From the NCBI RefSeq assembly GCF_003226325.1, contig NZ_PDOD01000004.1:124001-188000 (forward strand): a stretch of 64,000 nucleotides of DNA, in the 5' to 3' direction. The stretch comes from Salipaludibacillus keqinensis (lineage in GTDB: Bacteria > Bacillota > Bacilli > Bacillales > Salisediminibacteriaceae). Every line of letters starts with the position of its first letter. Positions within the stretch are counted from its first letter, which is position 1. The notes beneath the pieces are model-generated. The model was not told where the DNA came from and did no database searches. It worked only from the letters and a program-made list of their open reading frames with translations. Shown here piece by piece: positions 48,785 through 56,128 of the stretch. The position numbers were made by a program, and so were the translations under genes.

Positions 48785-48809
48785 TTTATGGTTTCCTTTA
48801 TATCTTTAT

Positions 48810-49982
48810 TTACGCTTTTACTAAAGCATCTTTGCCATAGTAAGAAGCTTTATAAAGATCTTTCATCTGTTCGAAAGATGTTTCACGCGGATTGGTACCA
48901 GTGCATGGGTCTTCCAATGCGTTTTTAGCCATGGTATCTAGGTGCTCGTTGAAATCTTCCTCAGACACGCCGAACTCTTGTAGAGTGGTGGCAAGACCAA
49001 GGTCTTTATTTAATTGGTAGATATACTCAACAAGTGCATCTGTCAATTCCGCATCTGTTTCCCCTTCAAGTTTGAGGCGACGAGCGAGATCAGCAAAGCG
49101 ATCTTCAACGACCGCTCGGTTGAATTGAATGACATATGGCAAGTAAATGGCATTGGCATAACCGTGTGGAATGTCAAAGGTCGGACCGCTCTTATGGGCC
49201 AGACTATGAACGTTTCCAAGTACAGCATTCGCAAATGCCATGCCAGCCATTGCTTGAATGCTATGCATTTGCTTAGCAGCTTCTTGATCGCCTTGATAAG
49301 AAGCAAGCAAGTTGTCTTTAATAACTTCGGCACTGCCAATGGCAAGAATATTTGTGTATACGGTACGTGGCTTCGCAACGTAAGATTCGATCGTGTGTGT
49401 AAATGCATCCATACCAGTGTAAGCTGCGATGTGTTTAGGCAAATTTTCGATCATGATAGGATCGATAATCGCAATATCTGGTGTTAGCTCAAAATCAGCT
49501 AACGGGTATTTAATATTCGTTTTTTCATCAGCTACCACGGAAAGATTGGAAACTTCAGACCCACTTCCACTTGTGGTAGGGATACCAGCAAACTTCGCTT
49601 TTGTGCGAAGGCGTGGAAGTTCAAAGGGCTTCGTTGCATCCTCAAAAGACAGATCTGGGTGTTCATAAAAGAGCCAGATGGCTTTAGCCGCATCCATAGC
49701 AGAACCACCACCAATACCGATAATCCAATCAGGCTGGAACGATTCCAGATCCTTTGCACCTTTTTTAACCATTTCAGAAGTGGGCTCGGTATTGTACCCT
49801 TCCAACACCTCTGTTTCTATATTGGCAGCAGCCAAATGTTCCTGAATGCGAGTAAGGTTTCCGTTTCTTTTAACAGAACCTCCGCCAATGATAAGGGCGG
49901 CTTTTTTTCCTTCAAATGACCGAAGCACTTCAAGAGCATTCTCTTCGAAATATATATCACGTGGGATCGTAAAACGACTCAT
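48810..49982 (-). CDS. Iron-containing alcohol dehydrogenase
   Basis: A 390-residue group III (Fe-dependent) alcohol dehydrogenase. NAD is bound at GIGGGSAMDAAKAI near residue 89. The metal site is made by Asp and His residues of TSGSGSEVSN, MDAFTHTIESYV near 192, LGNVHSLAHKSGP near 260 and FDIPHGYANAIYLP near 274, where the conserved His residues are all present. Likely role: interconversion of an aldehyde and an alcohol. ATG 49982 is preceded by AAAGGAGG. The divergent HxlR regulator and the shared operator region suggest it is induced by reactive aldehydes or quinones (inference). Confidence 0.92.
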   Translation of the reverse strand: MSRFTIPRDIYFEENALEVLRSFEGKKAALIIGGGSVKRNGNLTRIQEHLAAANIETEVLEGYNTEPTSEMVKKGAKDLESFQPDWIIGIGGGSAMDAAKAIWLFYEHPDLSFEDATKPFELPRLRTKAKFAGIPTTSGSGSEVSNLSVVADEKTNIKYPLADFELTPDIAIIDPIMIENLPKHIAAYTGMDAFTHTIESYVAKPRTVYTNILAIGSAEVIKDNLLASYQGDQEAAKQMHSIQAMAGMAFANAVLGNVHSLAHKSGPTFDIPHGYANAIYLPYVIQFNRAVVEDRFADLARRLKLEGETDAELTDALVEYIYQLNKDLGLATTLQEFGVSEEDFNEHLDTMAKNALEDPCTGTNPRETSFEQMKDLYKASYYGKDALVKA

Positions 49983-50051
49983 ATTGTAAATCCTCCTTTA
50001 AAATCTGATAATCTGTTTCAGTTTCAATTCTAAATGTAGTAGTTGTATAAT

Positions 50052-50095
50052 GATAGTACGCACTTTTAAAGCACGTAGTATCATAGAGGATACTA
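50052..50095. promoter_or_regulatory. Operator region with three TAGTATC-type half-sites between the dehydrogenase and hxlR genes
   Basis: GATAGTA at 50052, TAGTATC at 50076-50082 and GATACTA at 50089-50095. The last two form a perfect 7-bp inverted repeat with a 6-nt spacer, and the first with the second makes a wider near-palindrome. Position between divergent genes suits autoregulation plus control of the dehydrogenase. Confidence 0.5.
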
Positions 50096-50127
50096 TACAA
50101 AAGATCTACACGTAGGAGGATTACAAA

Positions 50128-50493
50128 ATGACTCGAGAATCAGAGCAAAAATTTAACTGCGAAAAGGAACTCACATTATCTCTAATCGGAGGTAAATGGA
50201 AAATGATCATCCTATGGCATTTAGGCAAAGAAGGCACTAAACGATTTGGTGAATTAAAAAGGATGCTACCTAACATAACGCAAAAAATGCTCACTAAGCA
50301 GCTACGAGAATTGGAAGAAGACAAACTCATTCACAGAGAAGTCTATCCGGTCGTACCCCCAAAAGTGGAATACTCACTGACCGAGCATGGTGAAACGTTA
50401 ATCCCAATATTGGAATCCATGTACCAATGGGGCCGAAAATATATGGATACCGTTGGAAAAGAGAAAGACAATGTTCAGTATTCGATTTTGTAG
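50128..50493 (+). CDS. HxlR/DUF24-family winged-helix regulator
   Basis: A 121-residue regulator of the HxlR (YodB, CatR, HypR) family. The pattern [21 protein letters not shown] near residue 10, [21 protein letters not shown] near 47 (recognition helix region) and [13 protein letters not shown] near 91 is standard. A single Cys, C11, sits at the place of the redox-sensing Cys of YodB and relatives, which react with quinones or disulfide stress. The ATG has TAGGAGGATT upstream. It is divergent from the iron alcohol dehydrogenase, its probable target. Confidence 0.88.
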   Translation: MTRESEQKFNCEKELTLSLIGGKWKMIILWHLGKEGTKRFGELKRMLPNITQKMLTKQLRELEEDKLIHREVYPVVPPKVEYSLTEHGETLIPILESMYQWGRKYMDTVGKEKDNVQYSIL

Positions 50494-50560
50494 TTCATTC
50501 GTATGTTGTTCCCTTTAATGGTTTCAGTTGTTTTTTTACATTAGTCTTCAATTAGTTGAG

Positions 50561-50596
50561 AAACCCCCACTTATACTTGTTGAAAAGTGGGGGTAC
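50561..50596. terminator. Hairpin between hxlR and the FG-GAP-like gene
   Basis: ACCCCCACTT and AAGTGGGGGT form a 10-bp stem with a 12-nt loop. T runs are weak on both sides, so it may work only in part. Confidence 0.6.
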
Positions 50597-50621
50597 TTCA
50601 AAGTATGAAATTATTTAGCAA

Positions 50622-51368
50622 TTATGGTGTGGCAGAGCTATCTCCACCAAAAATCCCGACGGTCTGAAAAAACGGCATAAACTGACGCCCGTCCCACTCT
50701 AACGACATCTGTACATACCCGAGACCATCGGCATTATACCTGCCAGCGATGCGTCGAGCGGCATATAAACCATAGACTCCGTCCCTCTGGAAGTCGACGG
50801 GGTATAAGTCTCCTAACGGATTAACCCAGCCTTCAATCGACTCTTTCAGTCTGCCATCAGGTTCATAGATTTCGGCGAGATATTCTTCTCCTTTATACGT
50901 AATGTCTATCGTATAAGTTTTTGAATCGCTACCGACAACTTTTACTTGAAAGTGATCTTTATAAGTCACGGTATACGTATAGTGCTCATTAAATGTTTCG
51001 TGATTAAATATAAGTACCGGACGATGGTTGATAAAAGCGTACATATCATAAAACGCGTAGCCACCGCTGCCACCGGATGAGGTACTTATGAGGATGTCAT
51101 CGACATGATTCCCTGTAAAATCACCTAAAAAAATCGTTGGATTATACCCTGAAGCTTCTTTAGGGATTACCCTATAATAGAGGTGCGTCTGACCATCTTG
51201 AATGAAGACAGTGATATGGTCGACGAAGGGGCTTTCTGTCCCATAAGGTTTTTCTCCTACTAAGAAGACTGTATCGATGACTCCATCACCAGTGACATCT
51301 CCATATTTTGTATCAAGGACATAAATTTGTGGCGGTGCCCCTTGTCCAGCAAAGCGGAAATCATTCAT
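50622..51368 (-). CDS. FG-GAP/VCBS-like repeat protein without signal peptide
   Basis: A 248-residue protein with an N-terminal calcium-loop-like GDVTGDGVIDTVFL (about 23-36) and a second related unit LGDFTGNHVDDILISTSSGGSGG (about 81-103, key residues D, G, N, D), as in FG-GAP/VCBS beta-propeller repeats. No signal peptide or membrane span is seen, unlike most proteins with these repeats. Such proteins occur in spore-forming Bacillaceae, some linked to the spore coat, but that cannot be told here. ATG 51368 has GAGAGGGATGATTCC upstream. Single gene. Confidence 0.6.
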   Translation of the reverse strand: MNDFRFAGQGAPPQIYVLDTKYGDVTGDGVIDTVFLVGEKPYGTESPFVDHITVFIQDGQTHLYYRVIPKEASGYNPTIFLGDFTGNHVDDILISTSSGGSGGYAFYDMYAFINHRPVLIFNHETFNEHYTYTVTYKDHFQVKVVGSDSKTYTIDITYKGEEYLAEIYEPDGRLKESIEGWVNPLGDLYPVDFQRDGVYGLYAARRIAGRYNADGLGYVQMSLEWDGRQFMPFFQTVGIFGGDSSATP

Positions 51369-51608
51369 GGAATCATCCCTCTCATGACCTGTTTATACAC
51401 CATATGCCTAAATGGAAGAATTATTTACTTGCAGTTTAGTGCGCAGTATCAGCCTTCTTTTTGATAGAATGGTATGATGGGATGAGTTAGTCAAAATAAT
51501 AGTTTTGTTAAATAGTCTTTCTATACCGATTTAATTCAACGGAGTGAGACAGCTCTCCATTTAACCCAATGACATAAAAAATTAATAATGAAACTATAGG
51601 TGAAAACG

Positions 51609-52973
51609 ATGAAACATGTAGAAACAAGAAGAGAAAAACTGAAATTATTTTTGATGATATTATGGCCGATCATGGTGACACAGGTCAGTTTATTTGCTAT
51701 GAGCTTAGTGGACACGATCATGTCCGGAAGAGTCGGAACGGATGATTTAGCCGGTGTAGCCATTGGATCCAGTTTGTGGTTGCCTGTATTTACAGGAATC
51801 AACGGCATTTTATTAGCGGTAACGACGATCGTGGCTCAGTTAGTGGGAAGTGGGAAGCGGGAAAGTATAGCGGAATCGGTGACGCAGGCTATGTACTTGT
51901 CGATGGCTCTTGCTGTCGTTGTATTGATTAGTGGATCTTTCTTATTGGAGCCAATATTGACGTTGATGAATTTAACTGATGCTGTCACGCATATTTCACA
52001 TCATTATTTAATCGGATTATCGATTGGGATCATCCCGTTGTTTTTAGCCAGTGTGCTGCGGAATTTCTTCGACGGTCAAGGCTTTACCCGAATCACGATG
52101 ATTATCACTGTTCTAGCCGTTCCGTTCAATGTTCTGTTAAACTACGGATTTATTTTTGGGAACTTTGGTCTACCTGCACTTGGTGGAGTAGGCGCAGGCT
52201 ATGCTACGGCAGTCACTTTTTGGATCATCTTAGTATTAAGTATATGGATGACCTTTAAAATTAACGTCATCAGGCATTATCAAATTTTTGTGAAATGGTT
52301 CAAGCCTTCATGGAAAATGTGGAAAGAGCAGCTTTCGATTGGGGTCCCTATCGGTCTTTCTATTTTCTTTGAGTCGAGCATTTTTTCTGTGGTGACATTG
52401 TTGATGGGGATAATGTTTACGACGGTAACAATTGCGGCACATCAGATCGCTCTGAGTTTCACTTCATTGATCTTCATGATCCCGCTCAGTATTTCCATGG
52501 CGTTAACGATCGTCGTCGGGTTCTCAGTTGGGGGCGGAAAGATTGAGGCAGCTAAACAGTACGGTCGTTTAGGCGTGTGGGGTGGAATTGGAATTTTAGC
52601 TGTGGGAGCCGTATTTCTCTACTTTTTCAGAGAGCAAATCGCTTACCTTTACACGAATGACCGGGAAGTGGTTATCATGGCGGGACATTTCTTTATCATT
52701 GCCATCGTATATCAGTTGTCAGACGCGGCTCAATCAGGACTTCAAGGGGTGTTAAGAGGTTATAAAGATGTAAAAGTTCCGTTTATCACGGCGTTTATTT
52801 CTTACTGGATTATTGGGATTCCTGCCGGATATTCACTTGCGGCGTTCACTAGATTAGGGCCCTTTGGTCTGTGGGTGGGAATTACGCTAGGATTGACGTG
52901 TGCGGCGATCGGTTTTTATGTGAGACTTCAAATCGTTCAGCGCCGAGCTGAAATGCAACTTCAAAAGACTTAA
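51609..52973 (+). CDS. MATE-family efflux transporter
   Basis: A 454-residue multidrug and toxin extrusion protein with 12 spans in two related halves. First half: WPIMVTQVSLFAMSLVDTIMSGRVG near residue 21 (quoted by key residues P, D, G) and TTIVAQLVGSGKRE near 76. Second half: GVPIGLSIFFESSIFS near 247. It exports cationic drugs or metabolites by Na+ or H+ exchange. ATG 51609 has AGGTGA 5 nt upstream; the GTG at 51600 overlaps that site. A weak hairpin (AAAGCTGAAG/CTTCGGCTTT, 52983-53012) follows. Confidence 0.9.
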   Translation: MKHVETRREKLKLFLMILWPIMVTQVSLFAMSLVDTIMSGRVGTDDLAGVAIGSSLWLPVFTGINGILLAVTTIVAQLVGSGKRESIAESVTQAMYLSMALAVVVLISGSFLLEPILTLMNLTDAVTHISHHYLIGLSIGIIPLFLASVLRNFFDGQGFTRITMIITVLAVPFNVLLNYGFIFGNFGLPALGGVGAGYATAVTFWIILVLSIWMTFKINVIRHYQIFVKWFKPSWKMWKEQLSIGVPIGLSIFFESSIFSVVTLLMGIMFTTVTIAAHQIALSFTSLIFMIPLSISMALTIVVGFSVGGGKIEAAKQYGRLGVWGGIGILAVGAVFLYFFREQIAYLYTNDREVVIMAGHFFIIAIVYQLSDAAQSGLQGVLRGYKDVKVPFITAFISYWIIGIPAGYSLAAFTRLGPFGLWVGITLGLTCAAIGFYVRLQIVQRRAEMQLQKT

Positions 52974-53044
52974 TATACCTGAAAAGCTGAAGAGAATATT
53001 TGCTTCGGCTTTATACATGTTTGCGGATAACAGATATGTTGGGA

Positions 53045-53190
53045 GAATTAGTTGCACGGAATAAAAGTGAAGTTGCATCATATACATCCGAATTAGTTCA
53101 TATAGAAACGAAGTTAATTTGTATACAGTTGGAGTTGCATTGTATAGCTGAACTATTCGTTCGTATAACAATATTCGACGAGTTTCGCAA
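53045..53190. repeat. Degenerate ~21-nt repeat array (GAAGTTGCATNGTATA type)
   Basis: Units headed by GAATTA/GAAGTT/GGAGTT/GAACTA start at 53045, 53069, 53090, 53110, 53131 and 53150, spaced 24, 21, 20, 21 and 19 nt. Each carries a TATA or GTATA about 11-13 nt later (GCATCATATACATCC, TTTGTATACAGTT, GCATTGTATAGCT). No gene is seen here; the stretch lies between the MATE gene and a convergent acetyltransferase. Confidence 0.6.
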
Positions 53191-53235
53191 CCAACTGTAC
53201 TTGTAGCGTTATTCTTCTTGAGATGCCCCCTCGAT

Positions 53236-53811
53236 TCATTTTTCCGCTATCTTAGCATACACACACGTATCCCGAAGCTCCTTACCATCGACGGACCGAT
53301 CATCATTTTTAAGGACCCCTTCTAATGGAAAACCCAGTCTCTCGGGGACTGCTCTGCTTTTCATGTTTTTCGCATCGCAGCGTATTTCCAAACGCTTCCC
53401 ATTCAATTCAGAGAAGGCAAACTTCGATAATCCTTCAACCGCTTCGGTGATGTAACCTTCTCCTGTGAAGCGAGTGTCAACCCAATATCCTATCTCAAAC
53501 TTCGGAACGTCCCAATCAATGCGGTGGAGTCCCGTGCAGCCTACTAAAGTTAATGTTTTTTTATGAAAAATATGCAGTCGTAAATCTTCTCGTTTGAGAA
53601 ATTTCAGGTGAGCTTCGCGTACATTTATTTCAGTATCTTCGACTGTTGGTTCCTGCTGGGCATAGGCAAAGGGAAGCCACTGCTTCAACTCATTTATTGA
53701 AGCTTTTAATGCCTCATTGACAGCGGGTCCGTCGCCTGGCTTTGGTAGTCTAATGAGTAAATGATCTGTTTCAAATTCATTAGGGAAGTCTCTTAAAATA
53801 GGATTCATCAT
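53236..53811 (-). CDS. RimJ/RimL-type GNAT acetyltransferase
   Basis: A 191-residue acetyltransferase. ETDHLLIRLPKPGDGPAVNEAL at the N-terminus (key residues E, T, L, R, L), FEIGYWVDTRFTGEGYITEAV near 123, and the late KSRAVPERLGFPLEGVLKND near 152 are typical of enzymes that acetylate protein N-termini or small amines. The substrate is unknown. ATG 53811 is used; the next ATG (53808) is adjacent. It stands alone. Confidence 0.85.
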   Translation of the reverse strand: MMNPILRDFPNEFETDHLLIRLPKPGDGPAVNEALKASINELKQWLPFAYAQQEPTVEDTEINVREAHLKFLKREDLRLHIFHKKTLTLVGCTGLHRIDWDVPKFEIGYWVDTRFTGEGYITEAVEGLSKFAFSELNGKRLEIRCDAKNMKSRAVPERLGFPLEGVLKNDDRSVDGKELRDTCVYAKIAEK

Positions 53812-54148
53812 TATCGATCCTTTCGCTTCATATTTTAAAAGAATGGGTAAGAAGTTAATCCATATTATAGAGCATTTCCCGGTCTGTGCAAGCTCGTTTA
53901 ATCATTATTTCATTTATCCACTGCAATATATTTTTCATGTGACAAGCCACCATTAGTCTCTTTTATCTACGAAAGTATGATCGAAAAGTTTTGTAAACTA
54001 GTTAACTGTGACTAAAATGTGAACAATAAGTGGTAAATGGATATCATCTCCTAACCATAAAAGAGCATATTTTCACGAAAAGCCACAAATATATGATAAA
54101 TTATAATTGCTTTATATTTATTTGGAGTTTTATTAGGGGGAAGTTAAC
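53812..54148 (+). promoter_or_regulatory. Intergenic region before ctaB
   Basis: No gene is seen. TGTGA occurs at 54007-54011 and 54018-54022, one helical turn apart, next to the palindrome AACTAGTT at 53998. Tandem TGTGA-like boxes recall ResD sites of respiratory genes, but this match is loose. A TATAAT near 54105 may be the -10 of ctaB; no good -35 was found. Confidence 0.35.
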
Positions 54149-55093
54149 ATGATTGCTGAACAAGTTCCTTCATCTACAAAAGCAAGGAACGGGATTTCTT
54201 TAGATGGTCAAAAGAATACGAGCTTATTTTCTGATATAAAGGCACTTTTCAAGTTGATTGTATTAGTAGCAAATGTGCTACCGGTGTTTACCGGATTTTG
54301 GTTAGCCTTGTACTTTTCCAACTTGTCCATCGCGGACCACTGGGGTGTGTTCGCATTGACGATAGCAGGAAGTACCTTGGTTATGGGCGGGGCCCTCGTG
54401 ATGAATAATTGGTACGACGTGGATATTGATCGCTTGATGGCCCGAACGCAAAAGCGTCCCACTGTGACGGGGACAATGTCTCTTAAACTAGTATTAACAA
54501 TAGGGATTTCCGTTTCTGCCATCGGCTTTGTTTTACTCCTGTTCACAACGATGGAAGCGGCTATCTACGGGTTTATTGGCTGGTTTACCTATGTTGTCCT
54601 TTATACGATGTGGTCGAAACGAAGATACGCGATGAATACACTGATTGGTAGTGTATCCGGCGCAGTGACTCCTTTAATTGGCTGGTCAGCCATTGATTCG
54701 GCAGTTCATATTGTTCCAATTATGTTGTTTGTGCTCATCTTTATTTGGCAAATGCCGCACACTTTTGCTATTGCTATGAGAAAGTGTGATGAATACCGTT
54801 TAGCTAAAGTAGCTATGCTTCCAGTTGTGCGTGGGTTCAAGGTAACTAAGCAGCAAATGGTGGTTTTTATTGCACTGCTGTTGCCGCTACCCTTCTTTTT
54901 AACTGCATCTCTAGGGATGACGTTTATGATCGTCGCAACCATACTCAACGTCGCGTGGCTTGCTATGAGTATTTACGGATTTTATACAAAAAATGATATG
55001 GCTTGGTCTCGAATCATGTTTTTGTATTCAGTAAATTATTTAACCATTCTATTTGTCATGATGGTCGTTATCACCTTACCGATTTTTCATTAG
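54149..55093 (+). CDS. ctaB: CtaB, haem O synthase (protohaem IX farnesyltransferase)
   Basis: A 314-residue UbiA-family membrane prenyltransferase with about eight or nine spans. It adds a farnesyl group to haem B, giving haem O for haem-copper enzymes. The first Asp-rich motif is NNWYDVDIDRLMARTQKRP near residue 92, of the NNxxDxDID type usual in CtaB/CyoE; the second is in the loop RKCDEYRLAKVAMLPVVRG near 213. The N-terminal 30 residues are polar. It is preceded by AGGGGGAAG and followed by a strong terminator; its product would serve the haem-copper enzyme encoded 0.4 kb downstream. Confidence 0.92.
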   Translation: MIAEQVPSSTKARNGISLDGQKNTSLFSDIKALFKLIVLVANVLPVFTGFWLALYFSNLSIADHWGVFALTIAGSTLVMGGALVMNNWYDVDIDRLMARTQKRPTVTGTMSLKLVLTIGISVSAIGFVLLLFTTMEAAIYGFIGWFTYVVLYTMWSKRRYAMNTLIGSVSGAVTPLIGWSAIDSAVHIVPIMLFVLIFIWQMPHTFAIAMRKCDEYRLAKVAMLPVVRGFKVTKQQMVVFIALLLPLPFFLTASLGMTFMIVATILNVAWLAMSIYGFYTKNDMAWSRIMFLYSVNYLTILFVMMVVITLPIFH

Positions 55094-55125
55094 TCTAGGT
55101 TGGCTATAGGTAATCTTAGATACTT

Positions 55126-55171
55126 GCTCCAAAGGTTTGCATTCTGATTGCAAACCTTTGGAGCTTTTTTT
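55126..55171 (+). terminator. Strong terminator after ctaB
   Basis: GCTCCAAAGGTTTGCA and TGCAAACCTTTGGAGC form a 16-bp perfect stem with a 7-nt loop, followed by seven T residues. Confidence 0.93.
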
Positions 55172-55390
55172 GTGGTCGATTTTTGAAGAGATGAGGCAGG
55201 GAGCGAGGTTGGAGACGAACAGAGAGGAAAAACGATATATTGGTCTCCAAACACCAAGATTGAAAACAACCGAATACGATCTCCACCCATCTAATTGAGA
55301 ATTTGTATAACGTATCCTCCTGCTTCCCGACTTCAGAATATCGCCCGACATGAACTGACAAAGCGAACAAAACCCACAAAATAAACTATT

Positions 55391-55420
55391 TTGCCCAATT
55401 TTAACTTTAAGTGATATAGC
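55391..55420 (+). promoter_or_regulatory. Candidate promoter of the ba3/CuANor-type operon
   Basis: TTGCCC (55391-55396) and TATAGC (55415-55420) are 18 nt apart, about 67 nt before the first gene. The rest of the 55172-55486 gap shows no credible gene. A motif of the GAGAAT-GAGAAT kind (minus strand, 55432-55449) just downstream vaguely resembles a Fur box. Confidence 0.45.
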
Positions 55421-55486
55421 TCACCTCATCGATTCTCATTCTCAATTACTCTAGAAGTAACAAGAACATAAGGAGGTTGATTTTCC

Positions 55487-55633
55487 ATGGAGGAAAGAAA
55501 AGTTAACCAGGAAGAAGAAGTCATTGAAGAGCGAGGTGCCCAAATAGGTACATGGGTTTCCTTAGGCATTGTTGGAGCGGTTATTTTTAGTACCTTCATT
55601 TTAATGTTTGCCATTTATTTAACGAGAGTTTAA
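55487..55633 (+). CDS. cbaD: Small subunit (IIa-like) of a ba3-type haem-copper enzyme
   Basis: A 48-residue protein: charged N-terminus (MEERKVNQEEEVIEERGAQ) and one membrane span (about 21-44, TWVSLGIVGAVIFSTFILMF) ending LTRV. A single-span peptide at this position matches subunit IIa of ba3 oxidases (Thermus CbaD). ATG 55487 has AAGGAGGTTG about 9 nt upstream, and the stop is 14 nt before subunit II. The symbol is by position and size, since sequence conservation in this family is low. Confidence 0.75.
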   Translation: MEERKVNQEEEVIEERGAQIGTWVSLGIVGAVIFSTFILMFAIYLTRV

Positions 55634-55647
55634 GGGGGGAGTCAGAG

Positions 55648-56115
55648 ATGAAAATGCATCTTGATGAAAAGATATGGTTAATCATTAGTTTTGGGATGAT
55701 TATGGGATTTATGTTTTTCACAGGTTATCAGACGTTTGTATTAGGAATGGGACCGCCTAGTGAGATGGAAACAATTGATCCGCAAAGGGTGGATGAAACA
55801 GCGCCATTCGATGAGCCAGGTGTTTATCAGATTGGTGAGAATGAATATGAAGTGGTCATGACGCTGGAGATTTTCAGTTTTAATCCTGGGGAAATTGAAA
55901 TACCGGCAGGATCCACGGTTCATTTCACGATGACGTCTAAAGATGTTACACACGGAGTCCAAGTGGCTGGAACGAACATGAATGCCATGGTTATGCCAGG
56001 ACATGTTCAAAGGATTACGCAAACGTTCCGCGAGCCTGGTGAATATTTAATGTTATGTAACGAATATTGCGGGACTGGTCATCAATTCATGGCGACCACG
56101 ATTACGGTGAAATAA
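55648..56115 (+). CDS. cbaB: CuA-containing subunit II of a ba3-type oxidase / CuA nitric oxide reductase
   Basis: A 155-residue subunit with one N-terminal span and an outer cupredoxin domain. The CuA ligands are all there: H102 (DVTHGVQV), C137, C141, H145 and M148 in CNEYCGTGHQFM. It resembles Thermus ba3 subunit II over its full length, including GTNMNAMVMPGHV and an N-terminal LDEKIW, whose Glu matches the K-channel entry Glu 15 of Thermus. It takes electrons from cytochrome c and passes them to subunit I. Coupled to subunit I, which starts 13 nt downstream. Confidence 0.93.
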   Translation: MKMHLDEKIWLIISFGMIMGFMFFTGYQTFVLGMGPPSEMETIDPQRVDETAPFDEPGVYQIGENEYEVVMTLEIFSFNPGEIEIPAGSTVHFTMTSKDVTHGVQVAGTNMNAMVMPGHVQRITQTFREPGEYLMLCNEYCGTGHQFMATTITVK

Positions 56116-56128
56116 GGGGGGGATCGCA

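Noticed and set aside
49014-49487. A 157-codon plus-strand frame inside the iron alcohol dehydrogenase gene
   Set aside because: It is opposite a well-conserved gene with intact metal and NAD sites, and its translation looks like no known protein.
55076-55379. Three overlapping minus-strand open frames of 66-91 codons after ctaB
   Set aside because: They overlap each other in different frames, include the ctaB terminator stem, and none has a good ribosome-binding site or recognisable protein pattern. The stretch is simply poor in stop codons.
55432-55449. Fur box before the haem-copper operon
   Set aside because: Only two of three GATAAT-like hexamers are present and both carry changes (GAGAAT); too weak to list as a site.
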